The translations under genes and the position numbers were made by a program. Under the pieces are notes generated by a model. The model was not told the origin of the DNA. It did not search any database and saw nothing but the letters and a program-made list of their open reading frames with translations. From NCBI RefSeq assembly GCF_002879615.1, contig NZ_PNRF01000019.1:62001-126000 (forward strand): a stretch of 64,000 nt of DNA. Reading direction: 5' to 3'. Shown here piece after piece: positions 38,304 through 48,150 of this stretch. This stretch comes from Billgrantia endophytica. GTDB taxonomy: Bacteria > Pseudomonadota > Gammaproteobacteria > Pseudomonadales > Halomonadaceae. The first letter of the stretch is position 1. The number at the start of each line of letters is the position of its first letter.

Positions 38304-39317
38304 ATGACAGTAAAGCACCCTATTTCAGAGGCTCGACGGTTCGCAGTTGCCCCCATGATGGATTGGACGACACGCGAACAGAGAGCCTTCGCCCGGACGC
38401 TGACCCGGCGTGCGCTGCTGTATACCGAAATGGTGACCACCGGCGCCATCCTGCACGGTAGCCCGCGGTCGCGCTTCCTCGGCTACAACGAGGTGGAGCA
38501 TCCTCTGGCGCTGCAGTTGGGCGGCAGTGATGCCGGCGAGTTGGCCGAATGTGCGGCCATCGCCGAGGAATGGGGTTATGACGAGGTCAACCTGAACGTA
38601 GGCTGTCCCAGCGACCGGGTACAGAACAACCTGATCGGTGCCTGCCTGATGGGGTATCCGGACAAGGTGGCAGCGGCAGTACGCGCCATGCGTGAGGCGG
38701 TATCGATTCCGGTGACGGTGAAGTGTCGTATCGGTATCGATGACCAGGACGAGGATGCCGATCTTGAGCACTTCATTTCCCAGGTGGCCGACGCCGGCTG
38801 CGAGGTGTTCATTGTCCACGCCCGCAAGGCATGGCTACAGGGGCTCTCGCCCAAACAGAACCGCGACGTCCCACCGCTCAACTACCCTCGCGTACACCGC
38901 CTGAAGGCGAGCCGGCCGGAGCTGCATATCGGCATCAATGGGGGTATCAAGACGCTGGAGGAGTGTCGGCACCACCTGGCACGGGTCGACAGCGTGATGA
39001 TCGGCCGCGAAGCCTACCAGAATCCCTGGCTGCTGGCCGGGGTGGACCAGGCCCTCTACGGTGAGCCCGGCCCCGCCATCAGCCGCCACGCGGCAGCACG
39101 GGCCTTCCGCCCCTACATTGCCAAACGGCTGGAGGAAGGCGCCAAGCTCAATCACATCACCCGTCACCTGCTGGGCCTGTTCCAGGGTCAGAAAGGCGGG
39201 CGCCGCTTCCGCCGGCATCTTTCCGAGTACGCTCACCGCGACGGGGCGGACCTGAAAATCTTCGACGACGCGCTCAGCCTGGTGCCCGAAATCACGCCCG
39301 TTGCCGAGATCGCCTGA
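38304..39317 (+). CDS. dusA: tRNA-dihydrouridine(20/20a) synthase
   Basis: FMN enzyme of 337 residues that reduces uridine at positions 20 and 20a in the D-loop of tRNA. It opens RRFAVAPMMDWTTREQRAFARTL, has the conserved LNVGCPSDRVQ with the catalytic Cys a little further in IGACLMG, the phosphate-binding TVKCRIGIDDQDE, and FIVHARKAWLQGLSPKQNR, which is typical of DusA rather than DusB or DusC. The upstream region of about 400 nt separates it from the small-RNA array. ATG at 38304 is preceded only by a weak TAAGCAG. Confidence 0.95.
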   Translation: MTVKHPISEARRFAVAPMMDWTTREQRAFARTLTRRALLYTEMVTTGAILHGSPRSRFLGYNEVEHPLALQLGGSDAGELAECAAIAEEWGYDEVNLNVGCPSDRVQNNLIGACLMGYPDKVAAAVRAMREAVSIPVTVKCRIGIDDQDEDADLEHFISQVADAGCEVFIVHARKAWLQGLSPKQNRDVPPLNYPRVHRLKASRPELHIGINGGIKTLEECRHHLARVDSVMIGREAYQNPWLLAGVDQALYGEPGPAISRHAAARAFRPYIAKRLEEGAKLNHITRHLLGLFQGQKGGRRFRRHLSEYAHRDGADLKIFDDALSLVPEITPVAEIA

Positions 39318-39320
39318 CGA

Positions 39321-40352
39321 TCAGTAGAGAGAATCCAGAGGCGGCTCCAGGCTGGAATGGAACCCTTCCACGGCACTTTCGGCTTCTTCGATCACATCGA
39401 AGCGCGCGATATGAAAGAGCGCCTCGCCTTCGTTGGCCAGCGGCAGCCGGCTCATGCCGATGACGATGCCGTCGGCAATGGCCGTTACGGCGGCCTCCGC
39501 ATTGCCGAAAGGGTCAGCCACCTTGCCCAGCACATCCCCCTTGGCGACCCGCGCGCCCAGGCGCACCTTGGGCCGCAGGATGCCATCGATGGGGGCCCGT
39601 GCCCAGCTCGAACCATTTGCCAGCTCCGCCGCCGGTGGTGACCGACGACGATGCTCGCCGGTCAGCATTCCCAGTCGGCGCATGGCCCGAAGCACACCGC
39701 GAACCCCCGGCGTAATCGCCCATTCGTCGAAACGCAGCGCTTCACCCGCCTCGTAGGTCAGCACCGGTATCCCCTTGTTCTGGGCATAGTGCCGCAAGCT
39801 GCCTTCGCGCAGCTCGGCATTGAGGATCACCGGCGCGCCAAAGGCATTTGCCATGCGCTCTGTCTCGCTGCCGGGACTCAACTGGGCACGGATCTGCGGC
39901 AAGTTGGTACGATGAATGGCACCGGTATGCAGATCGATGATATGAGTAGCGTGGTCGACGATCTGCTCACGAAACAACGCGGCAATACGGCCTCCCAGGG
40001 AGCCTGTCTCACTGCCGGGAAAGCAACGGTTCAGGTCCCGCCGGTCCGGTAGATAGCGGCTGTGCTGCATGAAGCCGAAGACATTCACAATGGGCACCGC
40101 CACCAGCGTGCCCCGTAACCCCTGGATCTGGCGTGAGCGCAGCAGCCGGCGCACGATCTCGACGCCGTTGATCTCATCGCCATGAATGCCGCCGCATACC
40201 AGCAATACCGGACCATGCTGCCGGCCATGCACCACTTCCACGGGGATATGCAGCGGAGCATGGGTATAGAGCTTGGCTACCGGGACGTCGATCTGGATGC
40301 GGCTGCCTGGCATTACCTTGATGCCGGTGAGTTCGAAAGGGGCGCGGGCCAT
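39321..40352 (-). CDS. Succinylglutamate desuccinylase/aspartoacylase family metallohydrolase
   Basis: Zinc carboxypeptidase-like enzyme of 343 residues. Zinc ligands are in CGGIHGDEINGVEIVR (His and Glu) and DLHTGAIHR (His); DRRDLNRCFPG is the substrate-binding signature of the family, and VLTYEAGEALRFDE carries the general-base Glu. The C-terminal part (about 250-330) is a beta-barrel domain rich in Gly and Val. The family cleaves N-acyl amino acids; in halophiles related proteins (DoeB-like) act on N-acetyl diaminobutyrate, but no ectoine genes are nearby, so the substrate is open. Convergent with dusA with only 3 nt between stops. Confidence 0.87.
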   Translation of the reverse strand: MARAPFELTGIKVMPGSRIQIDVPVAKLYTHAPLHIPVEVVHGRQHGPVLLVCGGIHGDEINGVEIVRRLLRSRQIQGLRGTLVAVPIVNVFGFMQHSRYLPDRRDLNRCFPGSETGSLGGRIAALFREQIVDHATHIIDLHTGAIHRTNLPQIRAQLSPGSETERMANAFGAPVILNAELREGSLRHYAQNKGIPVLTYEAGEALRFDEWAITPGVRGVLRAMRRLGMLTGEHRRRSPPAAELANGSSWARAPIDGILRPKVRLGARVAKGDVLGKVADPFGNAEAAVTAIADGIVIGMSRLPLANEGEALFHIARFDVIEEAESAVEGFHSSLEPPLDSLY

Positions 40353-40370
40353 GGAGCGGCTTCCTGTAAC

Positions 40371-40383
40371 AGAACAGTGTTCT
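40371..40383. promoter_or_regulatory. 13-bp palindrome between the aspartoacylase-family gene and tetR
   Basis: AGAACA-G-TGTTCT, a perfect inverted repeat with a 1-nt centre, 19 nt upstream of the minus-strand gene and 135 nt upstream of the TetR gene. It could be an operator for either; imperfect AACAG/CTGTT arms extend it. Confidence 0.35.
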
Positions 40384-40517
40384 TCCTGTTATACCCCGAC
40401 GACTTCCAAATGACGAGGCGTGTCACAAGGTCACATCCATACACTCATGAATGTAAAAAGCCGCTCATTCGCGTAGAATAAGGGAAGATCTCCATTGTTT
40501 GAGAATGACGCCCCAAC

Positions 40518-41138
40518 ATGGCCCGACGCACGAAGGCGGAAGCCGCCGCCACACGAGAAGCCCTGCTCGATGCTGCCGAGGAGATATTCCTCGAACGCGG
40601 TGTTGCCCGTACCTCATTAGAGCAGATCGCTCGCCATGCCGGCATGACCCGCGGTGCGGTCTACTGGCATTTCCGCAACAAGGCCGACCTGTTCAGGGCC
40701 ATGCTTGATCGTGTACGCATGCCGTTTCAGGAGCTGATCGACGAGATCGGCGACCCCAATCTTGCCACGGCCCCACTCGAAGCCATTCATCAGGCCTGTC
40801 AAAGGGGCTTTACACGACTGGAGCAACCCCGTTATCGCCGTGTGCACGCCATCCTGATCCACCACTGCGAAGTCTTCGGCGAGATCGATCCGCTGAGCAT
40901 GCAGAATGAAATGGCGGAAGAAGCCCTTGGGGCCCTGGTCGATTACTTCGGCTGCGCGGCCCGTCTCGGGCAATTGCGAACGGACCTCCAGCCCGAACTC
41001 GCCGCACGACTCCTGCAGTCCAGCCTGAGCGGGCTCTTCCATGACTGGCTGCGTAACCATGAGCAGTTCTCGATCCACCAGCGCGGCATGGAACTGGTCG
41101 ATACCCTGTTGAAGCTCTTGGCTCGCGAGTCGGGCTGA
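40518..41138 (+). CDS. TetR/AcrR-family transcriptional repressor
   Basis: A 206-residue regulator. The N-terminal helix-turn-helix is canonical TetR: ALLDAAEEIFLERGVARTSLEQIARHAG (two helices) then MTRGAVYWHFRNKADLF. The ligand-binding domain resembles AcrR/TtgR/MexR-neighbour proteins: FTRLEQPRYRRVHAILIHHCEVFGE. It ends 3 nt before the stop of the convergent outer-membrane component of an RND pump, so it is very likely the local repressor of that operon despite the tail-to-tail layout. A possible operator is described upstream of the pump operon. Confidence 0.9.
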   Translation: MARRTKAEAAATREALLDAAEEIFLERGVARTSLEQIARHAGMTRGAVYWHFRNKADLFRAMLDRVRMPFQELIDEIGDPNLATAPLEAIHQACQRGFTRLEQPRYRRVHAILIHHCEVFGEIDPLSMQNEMAEEALGALVDYFGCAARLGQLRTDLQPELAARLLQSSLSGLFHDWLRNHEQFSIHQRGMELVDTLLKLLARESG

Positions 41139-41141
41139 ATC

Positions 41142-42584
41142 TCATGCATCGGCTTCCCAGCCGCCGCCCAAGGCCTTGAACAATGTGGCGGTGGCTGTCA
41201 AACGGTCACGCATCGCTTCCGACAGCGAGAGTTCCGCCGAGAGCAACGCCCGCTGGGCATCGAGCAACTCGATGAAGCCGACGAACCCTTCCCGATAGCG
41301 GACTTCCGCCAGCTCCAGCGTACGCTCGAGCGCCTCCACTTGTGCCTGGGTTGCCTCGATGCGCTCACCGCTGGTCTCGAAGATCACCAGGGCATCGCGC
41401 ACCTCGTTGAAGGCCAGGTTCACCGTGGCACGGTACTGGACCTCGGCCTGCTCGGCCAGTGCTTCGGCTGTCTCGATCCGGGAGCGGGAACGACCGAAGT
41501 CGAACAGCGGCCCCATCACCGTGGCGGACAGGCCCCAGGTCTGCGCGGCGGTCGTGAACAGATCACTGGTATCACCCGCTGCGGTGCCCAGCAGCCCACC
41601 GAGATTGAGGGTTGGCAGCCGGCTTGCCTCGGCCACGCCAATGGACGCATTGGCGGCGATCAGCCCCGCCTCGGCGGAGCGGATATCCGGGCGGCGCTGC
41701 AGCAGGCTCGACGGCAGCACCGCCGGCACGCCATCAGGCAGGCCGATATCCGATAGCTGCGTATCGCCGAAATCAAGCTCGGCCATCAGTTCCGCTGGAC
41801 TCATTCCTGCCAGGATGGCCAGCGCCCCTTCCAGCATTCTGACCCGCTGTTTCTGTCCAGGCAGTTGGGCACGAGTCGTTTCCAGCTCCGACTGGGCCTG
41901 GCGCAGGGCCAATTCCCCCGTTTCGCCGGAATCAAAGCGGATCCGTTCGATCCGATACGTTTCTTCCCGAGACGCCACCGTGGCCTCGGTTATCCGCAGT
42001 TGCCACTCGGCATTGCGCAGGTCGAAGTAGGTGGCCACCACTTCGGTAATGACATTGAGCTGCACGGCATCGTGAGCGAACACGCTCTGCTCGAGTAACG
42101 CCTCGGAGGCCTCGCGCTCGCGAGCCAACCGACCCCAGAGGTCGATCTCGTAGCTCAGGTTGCCAGCCACCGAGAGCATGGTGTCGGTGGACTCCATGCC
42201 GAACGGAGAGGCGGTGGCGGGAGTACGCTCCCGCGACGCCTCGGCCTGGGCGCCTACAGAGGGAAGCTGCTCGGCCCGCGCCAGACCGAGCCGGGCGCGT
42301 GCCTCCTGGATCCGCCCCAACTGCAGACGGAGATCCAGGTTCTCGCGGGTGGCCCGCTCGACCAGGGCATCGAGTCGCGGATCCCCGAACTGGCGCCACC
42401 AGTGCTGCCAACCGGCTCGCTCCGCATCGGACAACAGCACATGTTCGGGCCACTCCTCGGGCAGGGCGATATCCGGACTGCGGTAGTCAGGCCCCACGGC
42501 ACAGCCGGCCAATAGGGCAGCAAAGACCAGCGGCGCAGCCAGACGAGCCATACGACGCTCACCAGCGTGGATCTGCTTAGGCAT
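41142..42584 (-). CDS. RND efflux outer-membrane channel lipoprotein (NodT/OprM type)
   Basis: A 480-residue TolC-like channel subunit. A signal with lipobox LLAGC (residue about 28) is followed by the family opening [17 protein letters not shown]. Two repeated OEP domains form coiled-coil hairpins: [21 protein letters not shown] and the second copy [20 protein letters not shown]. It overlaps the RND gene by 8 nt with GGAG 9 nt upstream, so it is the third gene of an MFP-RND-OMF operon. Confidence 0.93.
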   Translation of the reverse strand: MPKQIHAGERRMARLAAPLVFAALLAGCAVGPDYRSPDIALPEEWPEHVLLSDAERAGWQHWWRQFGDPRLDALVERATRENLDLRLQLGRIQEARARLGLARAEQLPSVGAQAEASRERTPATASPFGMESTDTMLSVAGNLSYEIDLWGRLAREREASEALLEQSVFAHDAVQLNVITEVVATYFDLRNAEWQLRITEATVASREETYRIERIRFDSGETGELALRQAQSELETTRAQLPGQKQRVRMLEGALAILAGMSPAELMAELDFGDTQLSDIGLPDGVPAVLPSSLLQRRPDIRSAEAGLIAANASIGVAEASRLPTLNLGGLLGTAAGDTSDLFTTAAQTWGLSATVMGPLFDFGRSRSRIETAEALAEQAEVQYRATVNLAFNEVRDALVIFETSGERIEATQAQVEALERTLELAEVRYREGFVGFIELLDAQRALLSAELSLSEAMRDRLTATATLFKALGGGWEADA

Positions 42585-45500
42585 CTTTCAGCTCTCCCTG
42601 CTCGAGACGGCGAGAACGACGCTGCTGACGCCAGGTCTCAATGTCATCCATCAGCTTATAGAACATCGGCACGAACAGTAGCGCCAGGGAGCTGGCCAGG
42701 AGCATACCGCCCACCACGACGGTGCCGATCTCCTGGCGACTGGCGGCACCGGCACCCGAGGCGAACACCAGCGGTAACATACCAACGATGAAGGTCAACG
42801 CCGTCATCATGATAGCGCGAAAGCGCTGCTGAGCGGCGGCCATGGCCGCATCGAACGCCGTCATGCCATTGCGTCGGTTCTGAGCGGCGAACTCGACGAT
42901 CAGGATAGCGTTCTTGGCCGCCAGCCCGATCAGCACCAGCAAGCCAACCTGGAAGTAGATATCGTTGGGAAAGCCACGCAGCAACGCGGCCAGCGCCGCC
43001 CCCAGCACGCCAAAAGGCACCGCCGTGACAACGGCTAGCGGCAGCGTCCAGCGCTCGTACTGAGCCGCGAGAATCAAGAACACCATTACCAGACCAAGGC
43101 CGAATGCCGCCCCCCCCGCACCGGCAGCAGCATCGAGCTGGTAGGCCTCGCCAATCCAGCCCAGCGAGCTGTTGCCATCGTCAAGCACGTCAGCCGCGAC
43201 CGCTTCCATCGCCTCCTTGGCCTGACCTGTGGTATAGCCCGGCGCGGCATCGGCAAGGAAATTAGCGGCACTGTTGACGTTGAAGCGATTGATGATATCC
43301 GGTCCCGAACCACGTTCCAGGGTCACCAGGGTACTGAGTGGCAGCATCTCGCCATACTCGGAACGCACGAAGACCTTGTTGAGATCTTCCGGCTGGCCGC
43401 GGAACTCGCTCTCCGACTGCAGATTCACCTGCCAGTTACGCCCGGCCAAGGTGAAATCATTGACGTACAGGGACCCGAATGTACTCTGCATGGTCTCGAA
43501 GATCTGGTTGATCGGCACACCCATCGCACGCGCTTTTTCGCGGTCCACCTCGGCGTTGTAGCGAGGGATGCCGGTATCCAGGGTAATGCGCGCATTGGTC
43601 AGCTCGGGGCGGTCGTTTGCCGCCGCCATCAGGCGTTGGCCGATCTCTTCGATTTCCTGAGGCGTCACATCGCCACGAATCTCGAGATACCCTTCAACGC
43701 CGCCGGTCAGCGACAGACCCTGAATCGGCGGAGGTGTGAAGGCCAATATGTTGGCTTCGGGAACTTCCGCTCCGATGCCCATGATCCGGCCCGCGATTGA
43801 CATCGCGTCCTGACCAGGCTCCGTGCGCTCGCTCCAATCGCTGAGATTGGCGAACGCGACCCCGGCATTGGTACGCAGGGAGCCGGCGATGATGTCAAAA
43901 CCGGCAAGGGCCGTCAGGTCCTCCATTTCATCGAGAGCGAGCAGCCTCTCCGCGAGATCGTCCCGAGCCTGCTCGGTACGCGACAGCGCGGATACCGGGG
44001 GTAGTTGGTACACGACCATTGCCATCCCCTGATCCTCCTGGGGCACCAGGCCCGAGGGCAGGCGTGTCATGGCGAAGAGTGTCACGGCCAACACCCCTAC
44101 GAATAACGCACAGCCGATCACCGCGTGCCGCAGCAGCTTGCCGACCAGCCAAACGAAACCGTTGGTCAGCTTGTCGAGGCCGCGATTGAACAGTTGGAAG
44201 GGCTTGGACACCGTATGCTTTTGGCCATCCAGCAGCAAGGCGCACATCGCTGGCGTCAGGGTCAATGCAACGACACCGGAAACCACCACCGAGATGGCAA
44301 TCGTCACTGCGAACTGACGATATAGCTCACCACTCAGCCCCCCCAGGAAGGTCACCGGCGCGAACACCGCCACCAGCACCAGGGTAGAAGAGACCACCGC
44401 ACCGGATACCTGCTTCATGGTCTCGATGGAGGCTTCACGGGCACGCATGCCCTGCTCCTTGATCAGGCGGTCGACGTTTTCCAGTACGATGATGGCGTTA
44501 TCGACCACGATGCCGATCGCCAGCACCAGGCCGAACAGCGTCAGCAGATTGACTGAAAAGCCCAATGCCAGCATGCCGGCGAAGGTACCGATCAACGATA
44601 CCGGGATCGCCACCACCGGAATCAGTGTGGCGCGCAGGTGCTGCAGAAACAGGAAGGTCACGGCGACGAGAAGCACGATGGCAATGATCAGCGTGACGAA
44701 CACTTCCCGTATCGAGATCTCGACGAACTCGGTGGTATCGTAGGCAACGGTATACTCGAGCCCTTCCGGAAAGCGTTCGGCCGCCTCATCCAGCGCTTCG
44801 CGCACGGCCACCGCCGTATCCAGGGCATTGGCGCCCGGCTGCAAGTAAATGCCCAGAGGCACTGCTGCCTGACCGTTATAGGTAGCCGAGAAAGAGTAAT
44901 TCTGCGACCCCAGCTCAGCACGAGCCACATCGCCTAGCCGCAGGGTACTGCCATCCTGGTCGGAACGCAGGATGATATGCTCGAACTCTTCCGGGTCGGA
45001 GAGCTGGCCGCGAGTGGTCACCGTGAAGGTAAAGGCCTGGTCGTCGACCGATGGCTCGGCTCCCAACTGGCCAGCGGCGAATTGCGCGTTCTGTTCGCGG
45101 ATCGCCCCGGCCACATCGGATGGCGTCAAGTCGAACTGCGACAACTTGTCCGGGCTCAGCCACACCCGCATCGAATAGTCCTGGGCCCCAAACAGTGAGG
45201 CGTCGCCGACCCCCGGCACCCGCACCAGCTCATCGAGCACGTTGAGTAGTGCATAGTTGGAGATGAACAGCGGGTCCTGACTGCCGTCCGGCGAGTACAT
45301 TACCGGCACCATCAGGATATTGGTCGACTGTGCCTCGACCCTCACCCCCTGATCGCGTACCTGCTGGGGCAGACGGGACATCGCCGACTGCACGCGATTG
45401 TTGACATTGATTGCTGCCTGATCCGGGTCGGTCCCCATGTCGAAGGAGACACTGATCTGCAGACTGCCGGCGTCGGTCGCCGTCGACTCCATGTAGATCA

Positions 45501-45726
45501 TGTTGTCGACGCCGTTGATCTCCTGCTCCAGTGGCGCCGCAACGGATTCCGCCAGCACTTCGGCACTGGCACCGGGATAATTGGCATTGACCACGACCTG
45601 CGGCGGTACCACGTCAGGGTATTGTTCGACCGGCAGCGCACTCAGTGATGCCAGACCCGCCAGCATGATGATGATCGAGATGACCGAGGCGAAGATCGGC
45701 CGATCAATGAAGAACCTGAACATCAC
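42577..45726 (-). CDS. RND multidrug efflux permease (HAE-1 / AcrB type)
   Basis: Inner-membrane proton/drug antiporter of 1049 residues, the normal AcrB length. The opening [20 protein letters not shown] is the family start. Twelve membrane helices are arranged in two halves with two large periplasmic loops. The proton-relay region of TM4 reads [16 protein letters not shown]: the first acidic residue (Asp409) is present but the second, equivalent to AcrB Asp408, is Asn410. The TM10 Lys is present in [14 protein letters not shown]. It overlaps the MFP gene by 4 nt and the OMF gene by 8 nt. Drug range is unknown. Confidence 0.95.
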   Translation of the reverse strand: MMFRFFIDRPIFASVISIIIMLAGLASLSALPVEQYPDVVPPQVVVNANYPGASAEVLAESVAAPLEQEINGVDNMIYMESTATDAGSLQISVSFDMGTDPDQAAINVNNRVQSAMSRLPQQVRDQGVRVEAQSTNILMVPVMYSPDGSQDPLFISNYALLNVLDELVRVPGVGDASLFGAQDYSMRVWLSPDKLSQFDLTPSDVAGAIREQNAQFAAGQLGAEPSVDDQAFTFTVTTRGQLSDPEEFEHIILRSDQDGSTLRLGDVARAELGSQNYSFSATYNGQAAVPLGIYLQPGANALDTAVAVREALDEAAERFPEGLEYTVAYDTTEFVEISIREVFVTLIIAIVLLVAVTFLFLQHLRATLIPVVAIPVSLIGTFAGMLALGFSVNLLTLFGLVLAIGIVVDNAIIVLENVDRLIKEQGMRAREASIETMKQVSGAVVSSTLVLVAVFAPVTFLGGLSGELYRQFAVTIAISVVVSGVVALTLTPAMCALLLDGQKHTVSKPFQLFNRGLDKLTNGFVWLVGKLLRHAVIGCALFVGVLAVTLFAMTRLPSGLVPQEDQGMAMVVYQLPPVSALSRTEQARDDLAERLLALDEMEDLTALAGFDIIAGSLRTNAGVAFANLSDWSERTEPGQDAMSIAGRIMGIGAEVPEANILAFTPPPIQGLSLTGGVEGYLEIRGDVTPQEIEEIGQRLMAAANDRPELTNARITLDTGIPRYNAEVDREKARAMGVPINQIFETMQSTFGSLYVNDFTLAGRNWQVNLQSESEFRGQPEDLNKVFVRSEYGEMLPLSTLVTLERGSGPDIINRFNVNSAANFLADAAPGYTTGQAKEAMEAVAADVLDDGNSSLGWIGEAYQLDAAAGAGGAAFGLGLVMVFLILAAQYERWTLPLAVVTAVPFGVLGAALAALLRGFPNDIYFQVGLLVLIGLAAKNAILIVEFAAQNRRNGMTAFDAAMAAAQQRFRAIMMTALTFIVGMLPLVFASGAGAASRQEIGTVVVGGMLLASSLALLFVPMFYKLMDDIETWRQQRRSRRLEQGELKDA

Positions 45727-46961
45727 GCCTCCTCATCGTCGGAAACTTGCTGTTCGGCTTCGATCGCCGACGCCTCGGCCTCTTCGGCAGCTTCCTCGTC
45801 ATCCTCGACCTCGTTGACCGAGACATCCATGCCATCCTGCAGCGCCACCTGACCGTTGACCACCACCCGGTCACCGGATTCGAGACCCTCGATGATGATC
45901 TGCTGGCCCTGCTGCACCGGGCCGAGTTGCACGGTACGCGACCGGACCTTCTCCTCATCGTCGACGACGAAGACCTGTGGCCCTTCCGGCCCCTGGCCGA
46001 CCGCCGCCGGCGGTATCAGGAAAGCGTCATCGAGACGCTGGACTTCCACGCGTACCCGCACGAACTGCCCCGGCACCACGTCGCCCTGGGCATTGGGAAA
46101 TACCGCCCGTGCCGATACACTGCCGGTGCGCGGATCGATGGTGCTGGCGGTGAAGTCGACGACCCCGGACTCAACATATTCACTGCCATCAGGCAGGATC
46201 AGCACCGCATCCCGAGTATGGTCTTCACCATTGGCGGTCATGGCACGACGTGCGGCGCGCTGCAGAGCGGCATCATTCTCCGGCAACGAGAAGCGCACGT
46301 GAATCGGATTCTGCTGAGTGACACTGGTCAGCAGAGTGCCGCGATCGATCAGGCTACCTTCGGGAAAACTTTCGAGTCCAGTGACACCGGCGACGGGCGC
46401 CGTGACTTCCGTATAATCGAGGTTGAGCTGAGCATTGGCGACCCCGGCTTCGGTCAGTGCATAGCGCGCCTCGGCCAGCTCGCGAGCCGACAGCGCCGAA
46501 TCGCGTTCGCGTTCGCTGACCGCGTTCTGGTCGAACAGCGACGAGATCCGCTGCCACTCACGCCGCGCCTGGTTAAGGTCGGCCTGAGCATTGGCCCGCT
46601 CGGCCTGGGCCCTCTGGAGTTCGATCTCATAGGGTTCACGATCGATGCGGAAGAGCGGCTCCCCTTCCTCCACCACTTGCCCTTCGGTGTACAGGCGCTG
46701 CTCAAGAATACCCTGAACCCGCGCACGAACTTCCACTTCACGGGAGCCACGGGCACGAGCGGCATATTCCACGACCACATCGACCGAACGAGGCTCGACG
46801 CTCAAGACACTGACCTGGGGCGGCGGCTGATCGCCTCCGCCACCCATGGGTCCACCGCCACCGTTATCGTCCTGTCCACAGCCGGCTAGAAACGTGGCCA
46901 GCAAACCGAACGTCAGAATCCATTTTACGGGGAGACAAGCTCCCCGGGGTGACAAGTGCAT
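45723..46961 (-). CDS. RND efflux periplasmic adaptor (membrane fusion protein)
   Basis: A 412-residue AcrA-type adaptor. The start at 46961 has GGAG 7 nt upstream and yields a lipoprotein signal ([14 protein letters not shown]). A lipoyl-like domain ([27 protein letters not shown]) flanks an alpha-helical hairpin (about 95-160), followed by beta-barrel and membrane-proximal domains ([15 protein letters not shown]). The C-terminal tail is very acidic ([16 protein letters not shown]), which is usual in halophile proteins and longer than in AcrA. First gene of the efflux operon. Confidence 0.93.
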   Translation of the reverse strand: MHLSPRGACLPVKWILTFGLLATFLAGCGQDDNGGGGPMGGGGDQPPPQVSVLSVEPRSVDVVVEYAARARGSREVEVRARVQGILEQRLYTEGQVVEEGEPLFRIDREPYEIELQRAQAERANAQADLNQARREWQRISSLFDQNAVSERERDSALSARELAEARYALTEAGVANAQLNLDYTEVTAPVAGVTGLESFPEGSLIDRGTLLTSVTQQNPIHVRFSLPENDAALQRAARRAMTANGEDHTRDAVLILPDGSEYVESGVVDFTASTIDPRTGSVSARAVFPNAQGDVVPGQFVRVRVEVQRLDDAFLIPPAAVGQGPEGPQVFVVDDEEKVRSRTVQLGPVQQGQQIIIEGLESGDRVVVNGQVALQDGMDVSVNEVEDDEEAAEEAEASAIEAEQQVSDDEEA

Positions 46962-47040
46962 GAAAGATCTCCACTGCCTAGCATCGTCAGAGGCGGCTTG
47001 CTCAACCGAGCGCGCCAAACGGCTTTTTCAAATGCGAGCG

Positions 47041-47073
47041 ATTATAGCTACAACCATGTATGTATACTAGTAT
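47041..47073 (-). promoter_or_regulatory. Promoter/operator region of the efflux operon
   Basis: On the minus strand a perfect -10 TATAAT (47041-47046) is preceded by TACATACAT (47056-47064), the same 9 nt as one half of the E. coli AcrR operator as I remember it, and by the palindrome ATACTAGTAT (47064-47073). No good -35 is visible at 16-18 nt. The position, about 80-110 nt before the MFP start codon, suits TetR-type repression. Confidence 0.45.
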
Positions 47074-47181
47074 TGCCTGATCATTTCCCGTCACGGCCTC
47101 TAGCGGGACATGCGTGTCTTCATGCGCTTGCGTCAAGCACTGGAGGGGATAGAGACCTCGGCAAGGAATGGGGTATTACGC

Positions 47182-47200
47182 TATGCTGCTATGCAGCATA
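47182..47200. promoter_or_regulatory. Perfect inverted repeat upstream of the alpha/beta hydrolase gene
   Basis: TATGCTGC-TAT-GCAGCATA, an 8-bp perfect dyad ending 24 nt before the start codon. It may be an operator or a leader hairpin near the ribosome binding site. Confidence 0.4.
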
Positions 47201-47223
47201 GGCTATTGAGCGGATGATTGCAT

Positions 47224-48150
47224 ATGGATGCTCTCGAACTGGTTCGTATCCAGGGATTGGAAGTGGCAGTACGTATCTGGCACCCCGACGCACCCAGAAC
47301 CGTCATCGCCTGGCATGGCTTGGCACGCCACGGCGGCGACTTTGCCGCTTTCGCCAGGGAACTCGGCCCCCAGTGGCGGGTGCTGGCCCCGGACACGCCG
47401 GGCAGAGGCCTCTCGAGCTGGTCGCTCCTGCCGGCTCACGATTATCGCTACAGCCGCTACATGAAAGTTGCTATCGCGCTGCTGGATCATTTCCGACTGG
47501 AGCAGGTCGCCTGGGTCGGCACGTCGATGGGCGGCCTGGTGGGAATGCTGCTGGCCGCCGACCCCGACACCGCTCATCGTATCGAGCGCCTGGTACTCAA
47601 TGACGTAGGCCCGGAACTCGACACCAAGGGGCTGGCACAGCTGGGTTTCCACTTCGGCCGGCTGCATCAGTTCAGCACCTTCGGTCAGTTGGAGGAAGAA
47701 CTGCGTCGTCACTACACCGGGTTCGGCATCGATAGCGACGATGCCTGGCGCCAACTGGCTCTCGATAGTGCCCGCCGCCTGCCCGATGGCAGTTGGACCT
47801 ACCATTACGATCCCCGTATCGGCGAGCAATTCATCCACGATACGCCTCGCGACATCTGGGCCGATTGGGCCGCGATCCGCTGTCCTCTCATGGTCCTCCG
47901 GGGCGCCGACTCGCCCTTGCTGCGCAGCGATAGCGTCACACGCATGACCGAAGTACAGCCCGGCCTGGTCTCCGTGGAGGTGGCGAACTGCGGACATGCC
48001 CCGATGCTGGACCGACCCAGCCAGGTGGCACCCATCGCCGACTTTCTCTCACGCCCCCGGTGGCAACTGATACGATCCGACCAGAGCCACCCCATGCCCT
48101 TCTGGTGGCAACGCCTGGTCATCTGGGTGAAGGGGTTGGCCGCCCGCTAG
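47224..48150 (+). CDS. Alpha/beta-fold hydrolase
   Basis: A 308-residue serine hydrolase. The oxyanion region is [13 protein letters not shown]; the nucleophile elbow is [11 protein letters not shown] (Ser); the acid is in [10 protein letters not shown] (Asp) and the His in NCGHAPML. After the fold there is a short Trp- and Arg-rich C-terminal tail ([17 protein letters not shown]) that could be a membrane-associating helix. I use the ATG at 47224 with GAGCGGA upstream; a TTG two codons earlier is possible. Its last 32 nt overlap the 3' end of cynF on the other strand. Substrate unknown. Confidence 0.86.
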   Translation: MDALELVRIQGLEVAVRIWHPDAPRTVIAWHGLARHGGDFAAFARELGPQWRVLAPDTPGRGLSSWSLLPAHDYRYSRYMKVAIALLDHFRLEQVAWVGTSMGGLVGMLLAADPDTAHRIERLVLNDVGPELDTKGLAQLGFHFGRLHQFSTFGQLEEELRRHYTGFGIDSDDAWRQLALDSARRLPDGSWTYHYDPRIGEQFIHDTPRDIWADWAAIRCPLMVLRGADSPLLRSDSVTRMTEVQPGLVSVEVANCGHAPMLDRPSQVAPIADFLSRPRWQLIRSDQSHPMPFWWQRLVIWVKGLAAR

